A stretch of DNA of 64,000 nt from Maritimibacter sp. (lineage in GTDB: Bacteria; Pseudomonadota; Alphaproteobacteria; Rhodobacterales; Rhodobacteraceae): positions 1 through 64,000 of the forward strand of contig JAABTN010000007.1 in the NCBI GenBank assembly GCA_011389895.1, in the 5' to 3' direction. The position numbers were made by a program, and so were the translations under genes. This document shows positions 44,130-52,052 of the stretch, in pieces (position 1 is the first letter of the stretch; every line of letters begins with the position of its first letter). Below the pieces are notes generated by a model. The model was not told the origin of the DNA. It was given only the letters and a program-made list of their open reading frames with translations, and did not search any database.

Positions 44130-44573
44130 TCAGGTATCGGCGCGTTCATTGGTTGATTGGGTGAGCCGGGCCACACCGCGTGTAAACGCCTCGGCATCAG
44201 CCCCCAAAAGCGCCTTTAGCCGCGCATCGTATTCCGCCGCGATCGGTGCAAGCGTTTCGATCATGCCCCAGCCGGTCTTGGTCAACCGAAGCTCGACCAG
44301 ACGCCGGTCCGAGGTATTCACCACCTTGGTGACATATCCCGCCGCCTCGAGACGCGAGGCCGCGCGGCTTACCTTCGGCTTGTCCATGCCCACCCGGCGG
44401 GTGATCTCGCGCACCGAAACCGCGTCTTCCTGGCTCAGGTGCGCCACAACGCGCCATTCCGCGACGCTGATCCCGTAGCGTTCGCGGTAGTGATAGGAAA
44501 ACCCGCCGGACACCGCACGCGACAATTCGTTAAGCCGGTAGGGCAGGAATTCTTCAAGTTTGAATTGCGTCAC
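44130..44573 (-). CDS. MarR family transcriptional regulator
   Basis: The 147-residue winged-helix regulator contains AEWRVVAHLSQEDAVSVREI, MDKPKVSRAASRLEAAGYV (recognition helix) and NTSDRRLVELRLT (wing). The start is a GTG at 44573, with AGGGGG 6 bases upstream; no ATG fits, and the longer frame upstream runs antisense to the MFS gene. It is divergent from that transporter, the common layout for MarR control of an efflux or uptake system. Confidence 0.9.
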   Translation of the reverse strand: MTQFKLEEFLPYRLNELSRAVSGGFSYHYRERYGISVAEWRVVAHLSQEDAVSVREITRRVGMDKPKVSRAASRLEAAGYVTKVVNTSDRRLVELRLTKTGWGMIETLAPIAAEYDARLKALLGADAEAFTRGVARLTQSTNERADT

Positions 44574-44683
44574 GTAGGGCCCCCTGAAACGTCCGGGGCC
44601 ACTATGACGTGGTGGCGCGGCAGTGCCAAGCACCCGACCCCTTGCACCCGCCCCCCGTTTCCGATCATTTGCCCGGACCGACA

Positions 44684-44701
44684 GGCCAAAACGAACTGGC
44701 C
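44684..44701. promoter_or_regulatory. Candidate MarR operator before the MFS gene
   Basis: An inverted repeat GGCCA-N8-TGGCC lies 22 bases upstream of the MFS start codon, in the 150-base divergent gap. MarR proteins often bind palindromes of about this size. Chance occurrence in GC-rich DNA is possible. Confidence 0.35.
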
Positions 44702-44723
44702 ATACCGTATTGGGAGGAAAACA

Positions 44724-45914
44724 ATGCGCGCCGGAATCATAACCCTCGTGGTCGCCTATGTGCTGAGCCAGTTCTACCGCGCATTTCTCGCGGTGATGGC
44801 CCCGGTGCTCCATACCGATATCGGCGCGACCCCCGAAAACCTGTCGAATGCCTCGGGGCTGTGGTTTCTGGTCTTCGCCGCGATGCAGATCCCGGTGGGC
44901 TGGCTTCTCGACAACATCGGGCCGCGCCGCGTGTCCTCGATCCTGTTCGGGCTTGGCGCGGGGGGCGGCGCGGCGGTGTTTGCCTTGGCGCAAGGGCCCG
45001 GGCACATCAACCTGGCCATGATCCTGATCGGCATCGGGTGCTCGCCGGTTCTCATGGCGAGCTATTTCACCTTTGCCCGGGTTTTCGAGCCAAGGGTCTT
45101 TGGCACGCTCGCCGGCATCGTTCTGGGCGTCGGCACCTTTGGCAATGTCGTGGCGTCCTATCCCATGGCCTGGGCTGTCGAAACGCTGGGCTGGCGCGAA
45201 ACCATGTGGGCGCTGGCCGCAATCAGCGTGGTGGTCGCGCTGATCGCCGCCGCGCTGGTCAAGGATCCGCCGGCCATCGAACACGTCGGCGGCGAGAAAC
45301 CCAAGGGCTCGGTGCTGACCCTGCTGGCGCTGCCGGCGCTCTGGGCGATCTTTCCGCTGCAATTCGTCAACTATGCCCCGGCGGCGGCGCTGCGCGGTCT
45401 CTGGTCGGGGCCCTATCTTGGGGATGTCTATGGTCTCGCCCCGTCCGGGATCGGTTGGGTCACGCTCGTGATGGCGCTGGCCATGATCGCGGGAAATTTT
45501 CTCTATGGTCCCGCAGACCGGCTGCTTGGCACCCGCAAATGGGTGATCTTCTTTGGCAACGTCTTGTCCGGCCTGTCGCTTCTGGCCCTGTGGATGTTCC
45601 CGGCGAACGGCGTGGTGACGACCACCGTCATGTTGTCGGCGGTCGGCTTGTTCGGCGCCTCCTTTCCGCTGATCATGGCGCATGCACGCGCCTTCTTCCC
45701 GGCCCATCTCACCGGGCAGGGCGTGACGCTGATCAATCTGCTGGGCATCGCAGGTGTGTCGTTCTTCCAGTTCGTCTCAGGCGCGATGTATGGAGCAACG
45801 AAACCGGGCGCGGCCAGCGTGACCGCGCCCTACGAGGCTTTGTTTCTGCTATTCGCAATCCCGGTGCTCATCGGCAGCGCGATCTACCTGTTCAGCCGCG
45901 ACAGCCTGAAGTAA
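44724..45914 (+). CDS. MFS transporter
   Basis: The 396-residue protein has 12 predicted TM helices. The loop 2-3 motif appears as GWLLDNIGPRRVSS (about 62-75), typical of MFS, and the first helix contains SQFYRAFLAVMAPVL. GGGAGGAAA lies 5 bases before the ATG. The sequence falls in the NNP/oxalate-formate-like or sugar-type groups without a clear substrate. The MarR gene next door probably controls it. Confidence 0.92.
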   Translation: MRAGIITLVVAYVLSQFYRAFLAVMAPVLHTDIGATPENLSNASGLWFLVFAAMQIPVGWLLDNIGPRRVSSILFGLGAGGGAAVFALAQGPGHINLAMILIGIGCSPVLMASYFTFARVFEPRVFGTLAGIVLGVGTFGNVVASYPMAWAVETLGWRETMWALAAISVVVALIAAALVKDPPAIEHVGGEKPKGSVLTLLALPALWAIFPLQFVNYAPAAALRGLWSGPYLGDVYGLAPSGIGWVTLVMALAMIAGNFLYGPADRLLGTRKWVIFFGNVLSGLSLLALWMFPANGVVTTTVMLSAVGLFGASFPLIMAHARAFFPAHLTGQGVTLINLLGIAGVSFFQFVSGAMYGATKPGAASVTAPYEALFLLFAIPVLIGSAIYLFSRDSLK

Positions 45915-45934
45915 CGCGCTGACGCGGTTTGGGG

Positions 45935-47272
45935 TCAGGCGGCCTTGCGGCGCCCGCCGCCAGACCGGCGACGCGAACCGCCTGGCTTGCCACCGCCGCC
46001 GCCGCCATGGGCGTGCTTGGGTTGACCGCCCTGCGATTTGCCCTTGCCGGGTCCGCCGCGCCCCTGACCTTGGCCTTGCCCCGGGCCGCGTCCGCGCCCC
46101 CGGCCACCGCCACCGCCGCGCTTGGGCGGGTCGACCTCTTCGGGGCGCTCACCGCCGAGCACGGGGATCTCGATCTTCATGACCTTCTGGATCTGGCGCA
46201 AAAGCCCGATCTCTTCGCCGGTCACGAAGGCGATCGCATCACCATCCGCCCCGGCGCGCGCGGTGCGGCCGATCCGGTGAATATAGTTCTCCGGAACTTC
46301 CGGCAGATCGAAGTTGAACACATGGGTCACGCTGGGAATGTCGATGCCGCGCGCAGCCACGTCGGTGGCGACCAACACGTTGGCCTTCCCGTCCTTGAAC
46401 GCCTTGAGCGCACGGTCACGCTGCCCCTGGCTTTTGTTGCCATGGATCGACACGGCGTCAAAACCCGCCGCGACAAGCTGCTTCATCAACCGTTCGGAGC
46501 CATGCTTGGTCCGCCCGAACACAAGGCTCAGGCCATCGGGTTCTTGCCCGAGATACTTGATCAAGAGATCGACCTTGTCGCCCTTGTCCTGCGCCCAGTG
46601 GATGCCTTGGGTGATCTTCTCAGCCGCCTTGCCCGGCGGCGCGACCTGCACCTTTACCGGGCTGTCCAGATAGGCGCGCGACAGCTCTTCCATCTGCTTT
46701 GGCATGGTGGCCGAGAACAGCATGGTCTGACGCGGGGTGCCCAGCGCCGGGGCAATTTTCCGCAGGGCATGGATGAACCCCATGTCAAGCATCTGGTCCG
46801 CCTCGTCGAGAACGAGGAAGGTCGCGGTATCGAGCCGCACCGCGCGCCGCTCCATCAGGTCGATCAACCGGCCGGGGGTGGCCACGAGAATATCGGTGCC
46901 CTTGGCGAGCGTGTTGATCTGCTTGTTGATCGACAGGCCGCCCACCACGGTAGCGACCTTCATGTGGGTGCCTTGCACGTAAAGCCGAAGGTTCTCGGCG
47001 ATCTGGTTCACCAGCTCGCGCGTTGGCGCGAGGATCAGCGCCTTCACACCCTTGGGCGTGCGCTTGTCATGGGTGCCCAAGAGCTGTTGCACCAGCGGCA
47101 GACCGAAAGCGGCGGTCTTGCCTGTCCCGGTCTGGGCAAGCCCCAGAACATCGCGCCCTTCCAGCGCATGGGGAATGGCCTCGGCCTGGATCGGCGAAGG
47201 TGTCTTGAACCCCGCAGCCTCAACGGCGGCGAGAAGTTTCGGGTCAAGCCCGAGGTCTTTGAATGTCGTCAT
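45935..47272 (-). CDS. rhlE: DEAD-box ATP-dependent RNA helicase, RhlE-like
   Basis: The 445-residue helicase unwinds RNA in ribosome assembly or cold adaptation. Motifs in order: Q motif (GFKTPSPIQ), I (AQTGTGKT), Ia (PTRELVNQI), II (LVLDEADQM), III (FSATMP), IV-V (ATDVAARGID) and VI (HRIGRTARAG). From about residue 380 the protein is a Gly/Arg/Lys-rich disordered tail with RGRGRG repeats that should bind RNA. The start at 47272 is the first Met that fits the Q motif; a frame open further upstream is not protein-like. It has a long leader region. Confidence 0.93.
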   Translation of the reverse strand: MTTFKDLGLDPKLLAAVEAAGFKTPSPIQAEAIPHALEGRDVLGLAQTGTGKTAAFGLPLVQQLLGTHDKRTPKGVKALILAPTRELVNQIAENLRLYVQGTHMKVATVVGGLSINKQINTLAKGTDILVATPGRLIDLMERRAVRLDTATFLVLDEADQMLDMGFIHALRKIAPALGTPRQTMLFSATMPKQMEELSRAYLDSPVKVQVAPPGKAAEKITQGIHWAQDKGDKVDLLIKYLGQEPDGLSLVFGRTKHGSERLMKQLVAAGFDAVSIHGNKSQGQRDRALKAFKDGKANVLVATDVAARGIDIPSVTHVFNFDLPEVPENYIHRIGRTARAGADGDAIAFVTGEEIGLLRQIQKVMKIEIPVLGGERPEEVDPPKRGGGGGRGRGRGPGQGQGQGRGGPGKGKSQGGQPKHAHGGGGGGKPGGSRRRSGGGRRKAA

Positions 47273-47657
47273 GTTATCTTTCCGCGGGGAAAGCCCCGCC
47301 TGTCGGGCGCGTCCGCGCCACATCGCTTCGGGTCGCGCCCGGGCCTCATGGTCGGGCTCATGCCCGCCACCGTCCGGCGCGTTGCCCCCCGCGTGATCTG
47401 GGAACTTTTTTCGGCAACAGCCCTGTCGGGTCGTCTGCTCGATCATCCAACCCCGCCGGGTCTGTTGTTGTTGTCGGGCGTGCCGCCCGTCCGGAAGCGG
47501 CTCACGCGGCCGCTGGTTGGATACAGGTGCATATCGACGCCTTTGCATCGAAAGTCAACAGCACGCTGCGCATGATTGTTGATGGCCCAGCCCCTTTCAT
47601 CGCCCCGCGGGATCATGTATCAGCCCTCGGAACTTTGACACCGCAAAGGAGCGCCAG
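47273..47657. other. 385-bp non-coding divergent region between rhlE and asd
   Basis: No credible gene is seen on either strand. It must hold the promoters for both genes. Next to rhlE, GGCGGGGCTTTCCCCGC (minus strand, about 47296-47279) can form a hairpin close to its ribosome site. The asd side has AAAGGAG 6 bases before the ATG. Long structured leaders are usual for DEAD-box helicase genes that respond to cold, but I see no motif that proves this here. Confidence 0.5.
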
Positions 47658-48680
47658 ATGGGCTACAAGGTCGTCGTCTGTGGCGCCACGGGGAACGTGG
47701 GCCGCGAAATGCTGAACATCCTGGCGGAGCGCCAGTTCCCGATCGATGAGATCGCCGTGCTGGCCTCGCGCCGGTCACTGGGGACCGAGGTGAGCTTTGG
47801 CGACAAGACGCTCAAGACCCAGGATCTCGACACCTTCGATTTCTCGGGCTGGGACATCGCGCTGTTCGCCATCGGGTCCGATGCCACAAAGAAATATGCG
47901 CCAGTCGCGGCGAAGGCGGGCTGTATCGTGATCGACAACTCGTCGCTCTATCGCTACGACCCGGACGTGCCGCTGATCGTGCCGGAGTGCAACCCGGACG
48001 CCGTGCATGGCTATTCCAAGAAGAACATCATCGCGAACCCGAATTGTTCGACCGCGCAGATGGTCGTCGCGCTGAAGCCGCTGCACGAGCGCGCGAAGAT
48101 CAAGCGCGTCGTGGTCTCGACCTATCAATCCGTGTCGGGCTCGGGCAAGGAGGCGATGGACGAGCTTTGGGATCAGACCAAGGGCATGTTCGTTCCGGGG
48201 CAAGAGGTCGAACCCTCGGTCTACCCCAAGCAGATCGCTTTCAACGTGATCCCGCATATCGACGTCTTTCTTGATTCCGGCGACACCAAGGAAGAGTGGA
48301 AGATGGTCACGGAGACGAAAAAGATCATCGACCCCGCGATCAAGGTCACCGCGACCTGCGTGCGCGTTCCCGTCTTCGTCGGGCACGCCGAAGCGATCAA
48401 CATCGAGTTTGACGAGTTTCTCGACGAAGACGAGGCGCGCGAAATCCTGCGCACCGCGCCCGGCATTCTCGTCGTCGACAAGCGCGAAGACGGGGGATAC
48501 GTCACCCCGGTCGAATGCGTCGGCGATTTCGCCACCTTCATCTCGCGCATCCGTCAGGACGTGACCATCGAGAACGGTCTGAACCTGTGGTGCGTGTCCG
48601 ACAACCTGCGCAAGGGCGCGGCCCTGAACGCGGTGCAGATCGCCGAGCTGGTCGGGCGCGAGGTTCTCAAGAAGGGCTGA
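47658..48680 (+). CDS. asd: Aspartate-semialdehyde dehydrogenase
   Basis: The 340-residue enzyme reduces aspartyl phosphate to the semialdehyde, the branch point to lysine, diaminopimelate, threonine and methionine. It has the NADP-binding start VVCGATGNVGREML, the catalytic Cys in NPNCSTAQMV (about residue 130) and the YQSVSGSGKEAMDEL segment. AAAGGAG lies 7 bases before the ATG. A strong terminator follows, so it is a single-gene unit. Confidence 0.95.
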   Translation: MGYKVVVCGATGNVGREMLNILAERQFPIDEIAVLASRRSLGTEVSFGDKTLKTQDLDTFDFSGWDIALFAIGSDATKKYAPVAAKAGCIVIDNSSLYRYDPDVPLIVPECNPDAVHGYSKKNIIANPNCSTAQMVVALKPLHERAKIKRVVVSTYQSVSGSGKEAMDELWDQTKGMFVPGQEVEPSVYPKQIAFNVIPHIDVFLDSGDTKEEWKMVTETKKIIDPAIKVTATCVRVPVFVGHAEAINIEFDEFLDEDEAREILRTAPGILVVDKREDGGYVTPVECVGDFATFISRIRQDVTIENGLNLWCVSDNLRKGAALNAVQIAELVGREVLKKG

Positions 48681-48710
48681 TTACCCCTGACCAATCCAAA
48701 ACACCTATCG

Positions 48711-48745
48711 CCGCCGAGGGCCCCCTCGGCGGCGGTTTCGTTTTG
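48711..48745 (+). terminator. Terminator after asd
   Basis: Arms CCGCCGAG (48711-48718) and CTCGGCGG (48725-48732), 6-base loop, followed by a T-rich stretch (CGGTTTCGTTTTG), 31 bases after the asd stop. Confidence 0.85.
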
Positions 48746-48942
48746 GGCATTCGGCACAGGTGGCACGGCCGCGTTGCGGGAAGCTTTCGCCCACCCGCGC
48801 TGTGGGCGGCTGTCGGCAGGCCCGGTGCCGATCTTCGCCCCGCACGGACATGGATCGGTGAAGTTGTGCCGATCACGCGGCTCCGCCCTATCTCCCGCCT
48901 CACGCGCGGGTTAGTCTACCCTCACCAACTGGAGGATCCCCC

Positions 48943-50574
48943 ATGCGCGCCACCGTTTCACTGATCGCCCTGATCATCGCCACCCCCGTCTTCGCAGACG
49001 ATATTTTCGCCCAAGCCCCGGTGGCCAGTGCCACGATCTATCCCGATGGCGCGACGCTTACGATGCGGGCCGAGGTGGAGCTGCCCGCCGGGACGCACCG
49101 CGTGATGGTGCCCTATTCGGGGGTGGACGGGATGGAAAGCCTGCCGCGCATCAAGGCCAGCGACGGTGTAGAAATCGGCGCGCTCGGGTTTCGCCGGGCT
49201 GTGACGGCAGATCCGGAAACGCTCTATTCCCCCGCACAGGCCGAGGCCGCCGCTTCGGTCGCCGCCGTTGAGGCCGACATGCGCGCCAAGCGAACCGAGA
49301 TCGAGACCGCCAGCGCGGATGTCACGGCATTGGAGACGCGGGTCGAATACCTCGCCGCCGTGCGCCCGCCCGAGGCGGGCACGCCGGACGACATCCTTGC
49401 CACCGGTGATCTGGTCACCCGACAGACCGCCGAGGCGCTGCGTAGCCTGACCACCGCGCGCGCCGCACTTGCCCCGCTGCGCGAGGATATGGAGGCGCTC
49501 GAAGGTGCCCTTGCCGCCGCCGAGGCCGAGCTTGCCCGTCTCGCCCCGCCACAGGCCGAGAACGACATGCTTACCATCGAGCTGCGCCATGACACCGCTG
49601 GTCCCATCGCGCTTGAATTTACCGAGCAGGTCTGGAACGCGGGATGGCGTGTCGATTACGACATGGACCTTGACCGTGCGGCGGGCGAAATCGCGCTCGA
49701 CCGCAAGCTGATCGTGATGCAGGAGACCGACCGCAGTTGGACCGATGTCCAGATGACCCTGTCCACCGCCCGCCCGAACGACGCCATCGCCCCGTCCGAG
49801 GTTTGGCCGGACAAGGCCGACATCCTGCGCCCGGTCATGACCCGATCCTCGGGCGAGCGTGCGGAGATGGCCGAACAAGCCGCCCCCTCTGCCGAACCCG
49901 AACCCTTGATCGTGGCAGACGGTGCGATGCAAACCGCCGGGTTGCAGGTTGACGGGCTGGCGATCTCATACCTCTATCCCGATCCAGTGACCATTGCGCC
50001 GGGCGAAGCGGCCGAGCTCGCGCTGGATCGCCTGACTCTTGAAGCCGACCCCTTCGTGCAGGCCGCGCCGCGGTGGGATGACACCGCCTTCCTGATGGCC
50101 GCGATCACCAACACCACCGGTGAGCCGATCCTGCCGGGCAGCGCGAACCTGTCGCGCGATGGGCATTTCGTGGGGCAGACCCGGATCGACATGATCCCCG
50201 CCGGGGCGGATGAAACGCTGGCCTTCGGGCCGATGGACGGCATCCGTCTTGAAACCGTGTTCAAGCGCAACGAAGAGGGCGACACCGGGCTGATCACCAA
50301 ATCCTCCACCCGACAGCAGGAAATCACGGTAACGGTCGAAAACCTGACCGAGGAGACACAGGATGTGCGCACGCTCTATCCCCTGCCATTCTCTGAGAAA
50401 GAGGATCTTGAGGTCAGCGTGACGACCGCACCGACCCCGGACGAAACCGATGTCGAGGATCGCCGGGGGGTTTCGGCATGGAACCTGACGCTTGCGCCGG
50501 GCGAAACACGCGACATCCAGCTTACGGTCAATTTCGACTGGCCCGAGGGCGAGATGCTCGACTGGCGGCCCTGA
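48943..50574 (+). CDS. DUF4139 (MuiA-like) exported protein
   Basis: The 543-residue precursor has a signal peptide (cleavage after VFA at about residue 18). An N-terminal DUF4140 domain (about 28-125; ATIYPDGATLTMRAEVELP) is followed by an Ala/Glu-rich coiled coil (about 95-205) and the C-terminal DUF4139 domain (from about 215; VWNAGWRVDYDMDLDRAAG). This is the layout of the mucoidy-inhibitor MuiA family, whose role is unknown. ACTGGAGGA precedes the ATG. It stands alone in a gap between a terminator and a gene-poor stretch. Confidence 0.88.
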   Translation: MRATVSLIALIIATPVFADDIFAQAPVASATIYPDGATLTMRAEVELPAGTHRVMVPYSGVDGMESLPRIKASDGVEIGALGFRRAVTADPETLYSPAQAEAAASVAAVEADMRAKRTEIETASADVTALETRVEYLAAVRPPEAGTPDDILATGDLVTRQTAEALRSLTTARAALAPLREDMEALEGALAAAEAELARLAPPQAENDMLTIELRHDTAGPIALEFTEQVWNAGWRVDYDMDLDRAAGEIALDRKLIVMQETDRSWTDVQMTLSTARPNDAIAPSEVWPDKADILRPVMTRSSGERAEMAEQAAPSAEPEPLIVADGAMQTAGLQVDGLAISYLYPDPVTIAPGEAAELALDRLTLEADPFVQAAPRWDDTAFLMAAITNTTGEPILPGSANLSRDGHFVGQTRIDMIPAGADETLAFGPMDGIRLETVFKRNEEGDTGLITKSSTRQQEITVTVENLTEETQDVRTLYPLPFSEKEDLEVSVTTAPTPDETDVEDRRGVSAWNLTLAPGETRDIQLTVNFDWPEGEMLDWRP

Positions 50575-51266
50575 CCCCACGCTCAGCCCAGCTTTAGTAA
50601 AATCCTTCGCTTGGGGCACCTTTCGGCCCCATGGACGCACGAATTGTGTCCGAATTGCCCGCAAGATTGAGCGTGTCGGCGGGCAAAGCCGAGACCGCGC
50701 GGCAAATGGCGGGGTCTTGATCACCACGGGGCGGACCAAGCCCCAAGGCCCGGCCTGACCAAATTGACGAAAGGGAGACGCGAAATGGATATATCTTCCA
50801 TATCACCTGATGCGCGGCGCACAGCCGGCACCCGGCCAACCGATATGCCGATCATCGCGAAAATCCGGCGTGGAAGGCTGGCCGCCCTCGCCGCCCTGCC
50901 GGCACGACCGGCCGCGGCGGGCGACCCGATCCCCCTGCACAGGGCACCGATCAGCCCGCATGCCACCGCGCCCTATCCCCCGTCTGGCCGGGCGGACCCT
51001 GCCGCGCACCTGCCCCGTTTCCTGCTGACACATGCCCTCTGAAAGCAATTGCGACTCGGATAAGGCGGAGGTCACATGTTCACCCCAATCAATTCGGGCG
51101 GTTTTGCCCAATCTTGGCGAACATGGGGGAAAACCGGGCCTAAATGGGTATAAAACGGTGTCGAAAGCATGAAATGCCATCATCTTGCCCCATTTGAGCA
51201 CGAATCCGGCCCGAATCAGGGCGCAGCTTGTTTGTATCGAAACGAAAAGTTCAAACGAGGTTAAGA
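50575..51266. other. 692-bp gene-poor stretch before the small-protein operon
   Basis: Only a doubtful 85-codon frame (50785-51042, listed separately) and a 29-codon frame (50632-50721) are found. The last 220 bases are visibly less GC-rich than their surroundings. They contain AAATGGG and CCCATTT as distant inverted arms (51143-51149 and 51193-51200 region), a GCAT-GAA-ATGC hairpin, and TATAAA at 51149-51154 without a good -35. A promoter for the small genes must lie here. Confidence 0.5.
50785..51042 (+). CDS. Doubtful small ORF, 85 codons
   Basis: ATG at 50785 is preceded by AAAGGGAG at a good distance. The product is basic and rich in Ala, Arg and Pro, begins MDISSISPDARRTAG and has no hydrophobic segment or known motif. 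The amino-acid bias is what random GC-rich DNA gives, so I hold it as possible, not likely. Upstream ATATATC palindromic sequence overlaps its first codons. Confidence 0.3.
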   Translation: MDISSISPDARRTAGTRPTDMPIIAKIRRGRLAALAALPARPAAAGDPIPLHRAPISPHATAPYPPSGRADPAAHLPRFLLTHAL

Positions 51267-51458
51267 ATGGCTGCCACCACTCAAAACCAAAGCAAAGACG
51301 CAAAGACGCTTCGCTTCCCGCATCCGCTGAAAGGCGGAGGCAAAAACGGGAGCAAGGCGCAAGAGAAAAAGCGTCTCCCGGCTCTGTCCAGTGAGGATAT
51401 CGAAGACTTCTTCACCAATGCGGATGCCAAGAACAAGAACTGGAAGATCGCGGCCTGA
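51267..51458 (+). CDS. Small basic protein of unknown function (63 aa)
   Basis: The product begins with a Gln/Asn/Thr/Lys stretch, has LRFPHPLKGGGKNGSK in the middle and an acidic, better ordered end (LSSEDIEDFFTNADAKNKNW). Codon use is that of a real gene, and ACGAGG lies 8 bases before the ATG; in-frame codons upstream (to 51228) lack a ribosome site. It opens a run of three short genes closed by one terminator. The net charge is positive at the N-terminal two-thirds, so it might bind RNA, DNA or membrane; that is a guess. Confidence 0.65.
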   Translation: MAATTQNQSKDAKTLRFPHPLKGGGKNGSKAQEKKRLPALSSEDIEDFFTNADAKNKNWKIAA

Positions 51459-51544
51459 CCTTCGCGCTCTCCTGACCAACCTGACCAATTTTCGAACACC
51501 CGGCCGACAAAAAACAATACCGGCCACAACCTGGGGAAAGACCA

Positions 51545-51730
51545 ATGCAAAACAACGTGATCGACTTCACCGCCTACAAATCCGCCAAAGCCAGCACCGA
51601 GGCCCCGGCGAAATCCTACACCGACAACGTGGTGTCCTTCGAGGACTTCAAAGGTCGCGCCGTGCAGCGCCACGACGCCGCCGTCATGTCTCATACGGAC
51701 GTGCTCATCTCAGGCGACTACGTCGCCTGA
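51545..51730 (+). CDS. Small protein with repeated NNV-type motif (61 aa)
   Basis: The product contains two related 12-residue segments, NNVIDFTAYKSA (3-14) and DNVVSFEDFKGR (27-38), which look like an internal duplication, and ends in SGDYVA. GGGGAAAGA lies 5-13 bases before the ATG. No membrane segment or signal is seen. The next gene shares the DNVVS-x-x-DF motif and a GD-x-V ending. I know of no named family. Confidence 0.7.
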   Translation: MQNNVIDFTAYKSAKASTEAPAKSYTDNVVSFEDFKGRAVQRHDAAVMSHTDVLISGDYVA

Positions 51731-51770
51731 TCGACCAGACCGAAGCCCTCAACCTACGGAGATCACTGCC

Positions 51771-51962
51771 ATGACTCTTCTCGAAAAAGCCCGCGCCAAC
51801 CGCCATGCCGCCCTCGCATCGCTTCAGGCGCAATCCATCGAAGCCGACAACGTTGTCTCGATCTTTGATTTCGAACCATCGACGAAATCGGCAACCCCCG
51901 AGGCCACCCCGGCCTTCAACTCGATCCGCCTTCAGGGCGACGTGGTGCGGCTCGCCGCCTGA
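51771..51962 (+). CDS. Small protein with DNVVS motif (63 aa)
   Basis: The product starts with a short amphipathic helix (MTLLEKARANRHAALASLQA), then DNVVSIFDFEPS (26-37), and ends QGDVVRLAA. The central motif and the GD-x-V ending match the preceding 61-residue protein, so the two are probably paralogues. ACGGAGA precedes the ATG. The start is 40 bases after the previous stop, and a strong terminator follows 26 bases after this stop, so the three short genes form one transcript. Confidence 0.7.
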   Translation: MTLLEKARANRHAALASLQAQSIEADNVVSIFDFEPSTKSATPEATPAFNSIRLQGDVVRLAA

Positions 51963-51988
51963 GGCGAGATCACGTATGAAAAGAGAAA

Positions 51989-52020
51989 ACGGACGCGGCC
52001 CCTCTCCGCGTCCGTTTTTC
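51989..52020. terminator. Bidirectional terminator after the small-protein operon
   Basis: Perfect 10-bp arms ACGGACGCGG/CCGCGTCCGT with a 7-base loop, T5 on the plus side and a T-rich stretch on the minus side. It serves the small genes and the convergent cytidylyltransferase gene. Confidence 0.9.
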
Positions 52021-52052
52021 TTTGGCCCGGTGGTTGTGCCCGGTGACCAAAG

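Noticed and set aside
48765-48785. Possible sigma-54 promoter (TGGCAC then TTGC)
   Set aside because: The two boxes are 7 bases apart instead of 5, which does not support sigma-54 binding, and the neighbouring gene gives no reason for such control.
50632-50721. A 29-codon frame after the DUF4139 gene
   Set aside because: No ribosome site (a GGGGC/GCCCC hairpin sits there instead) and nothing in the product to support it.
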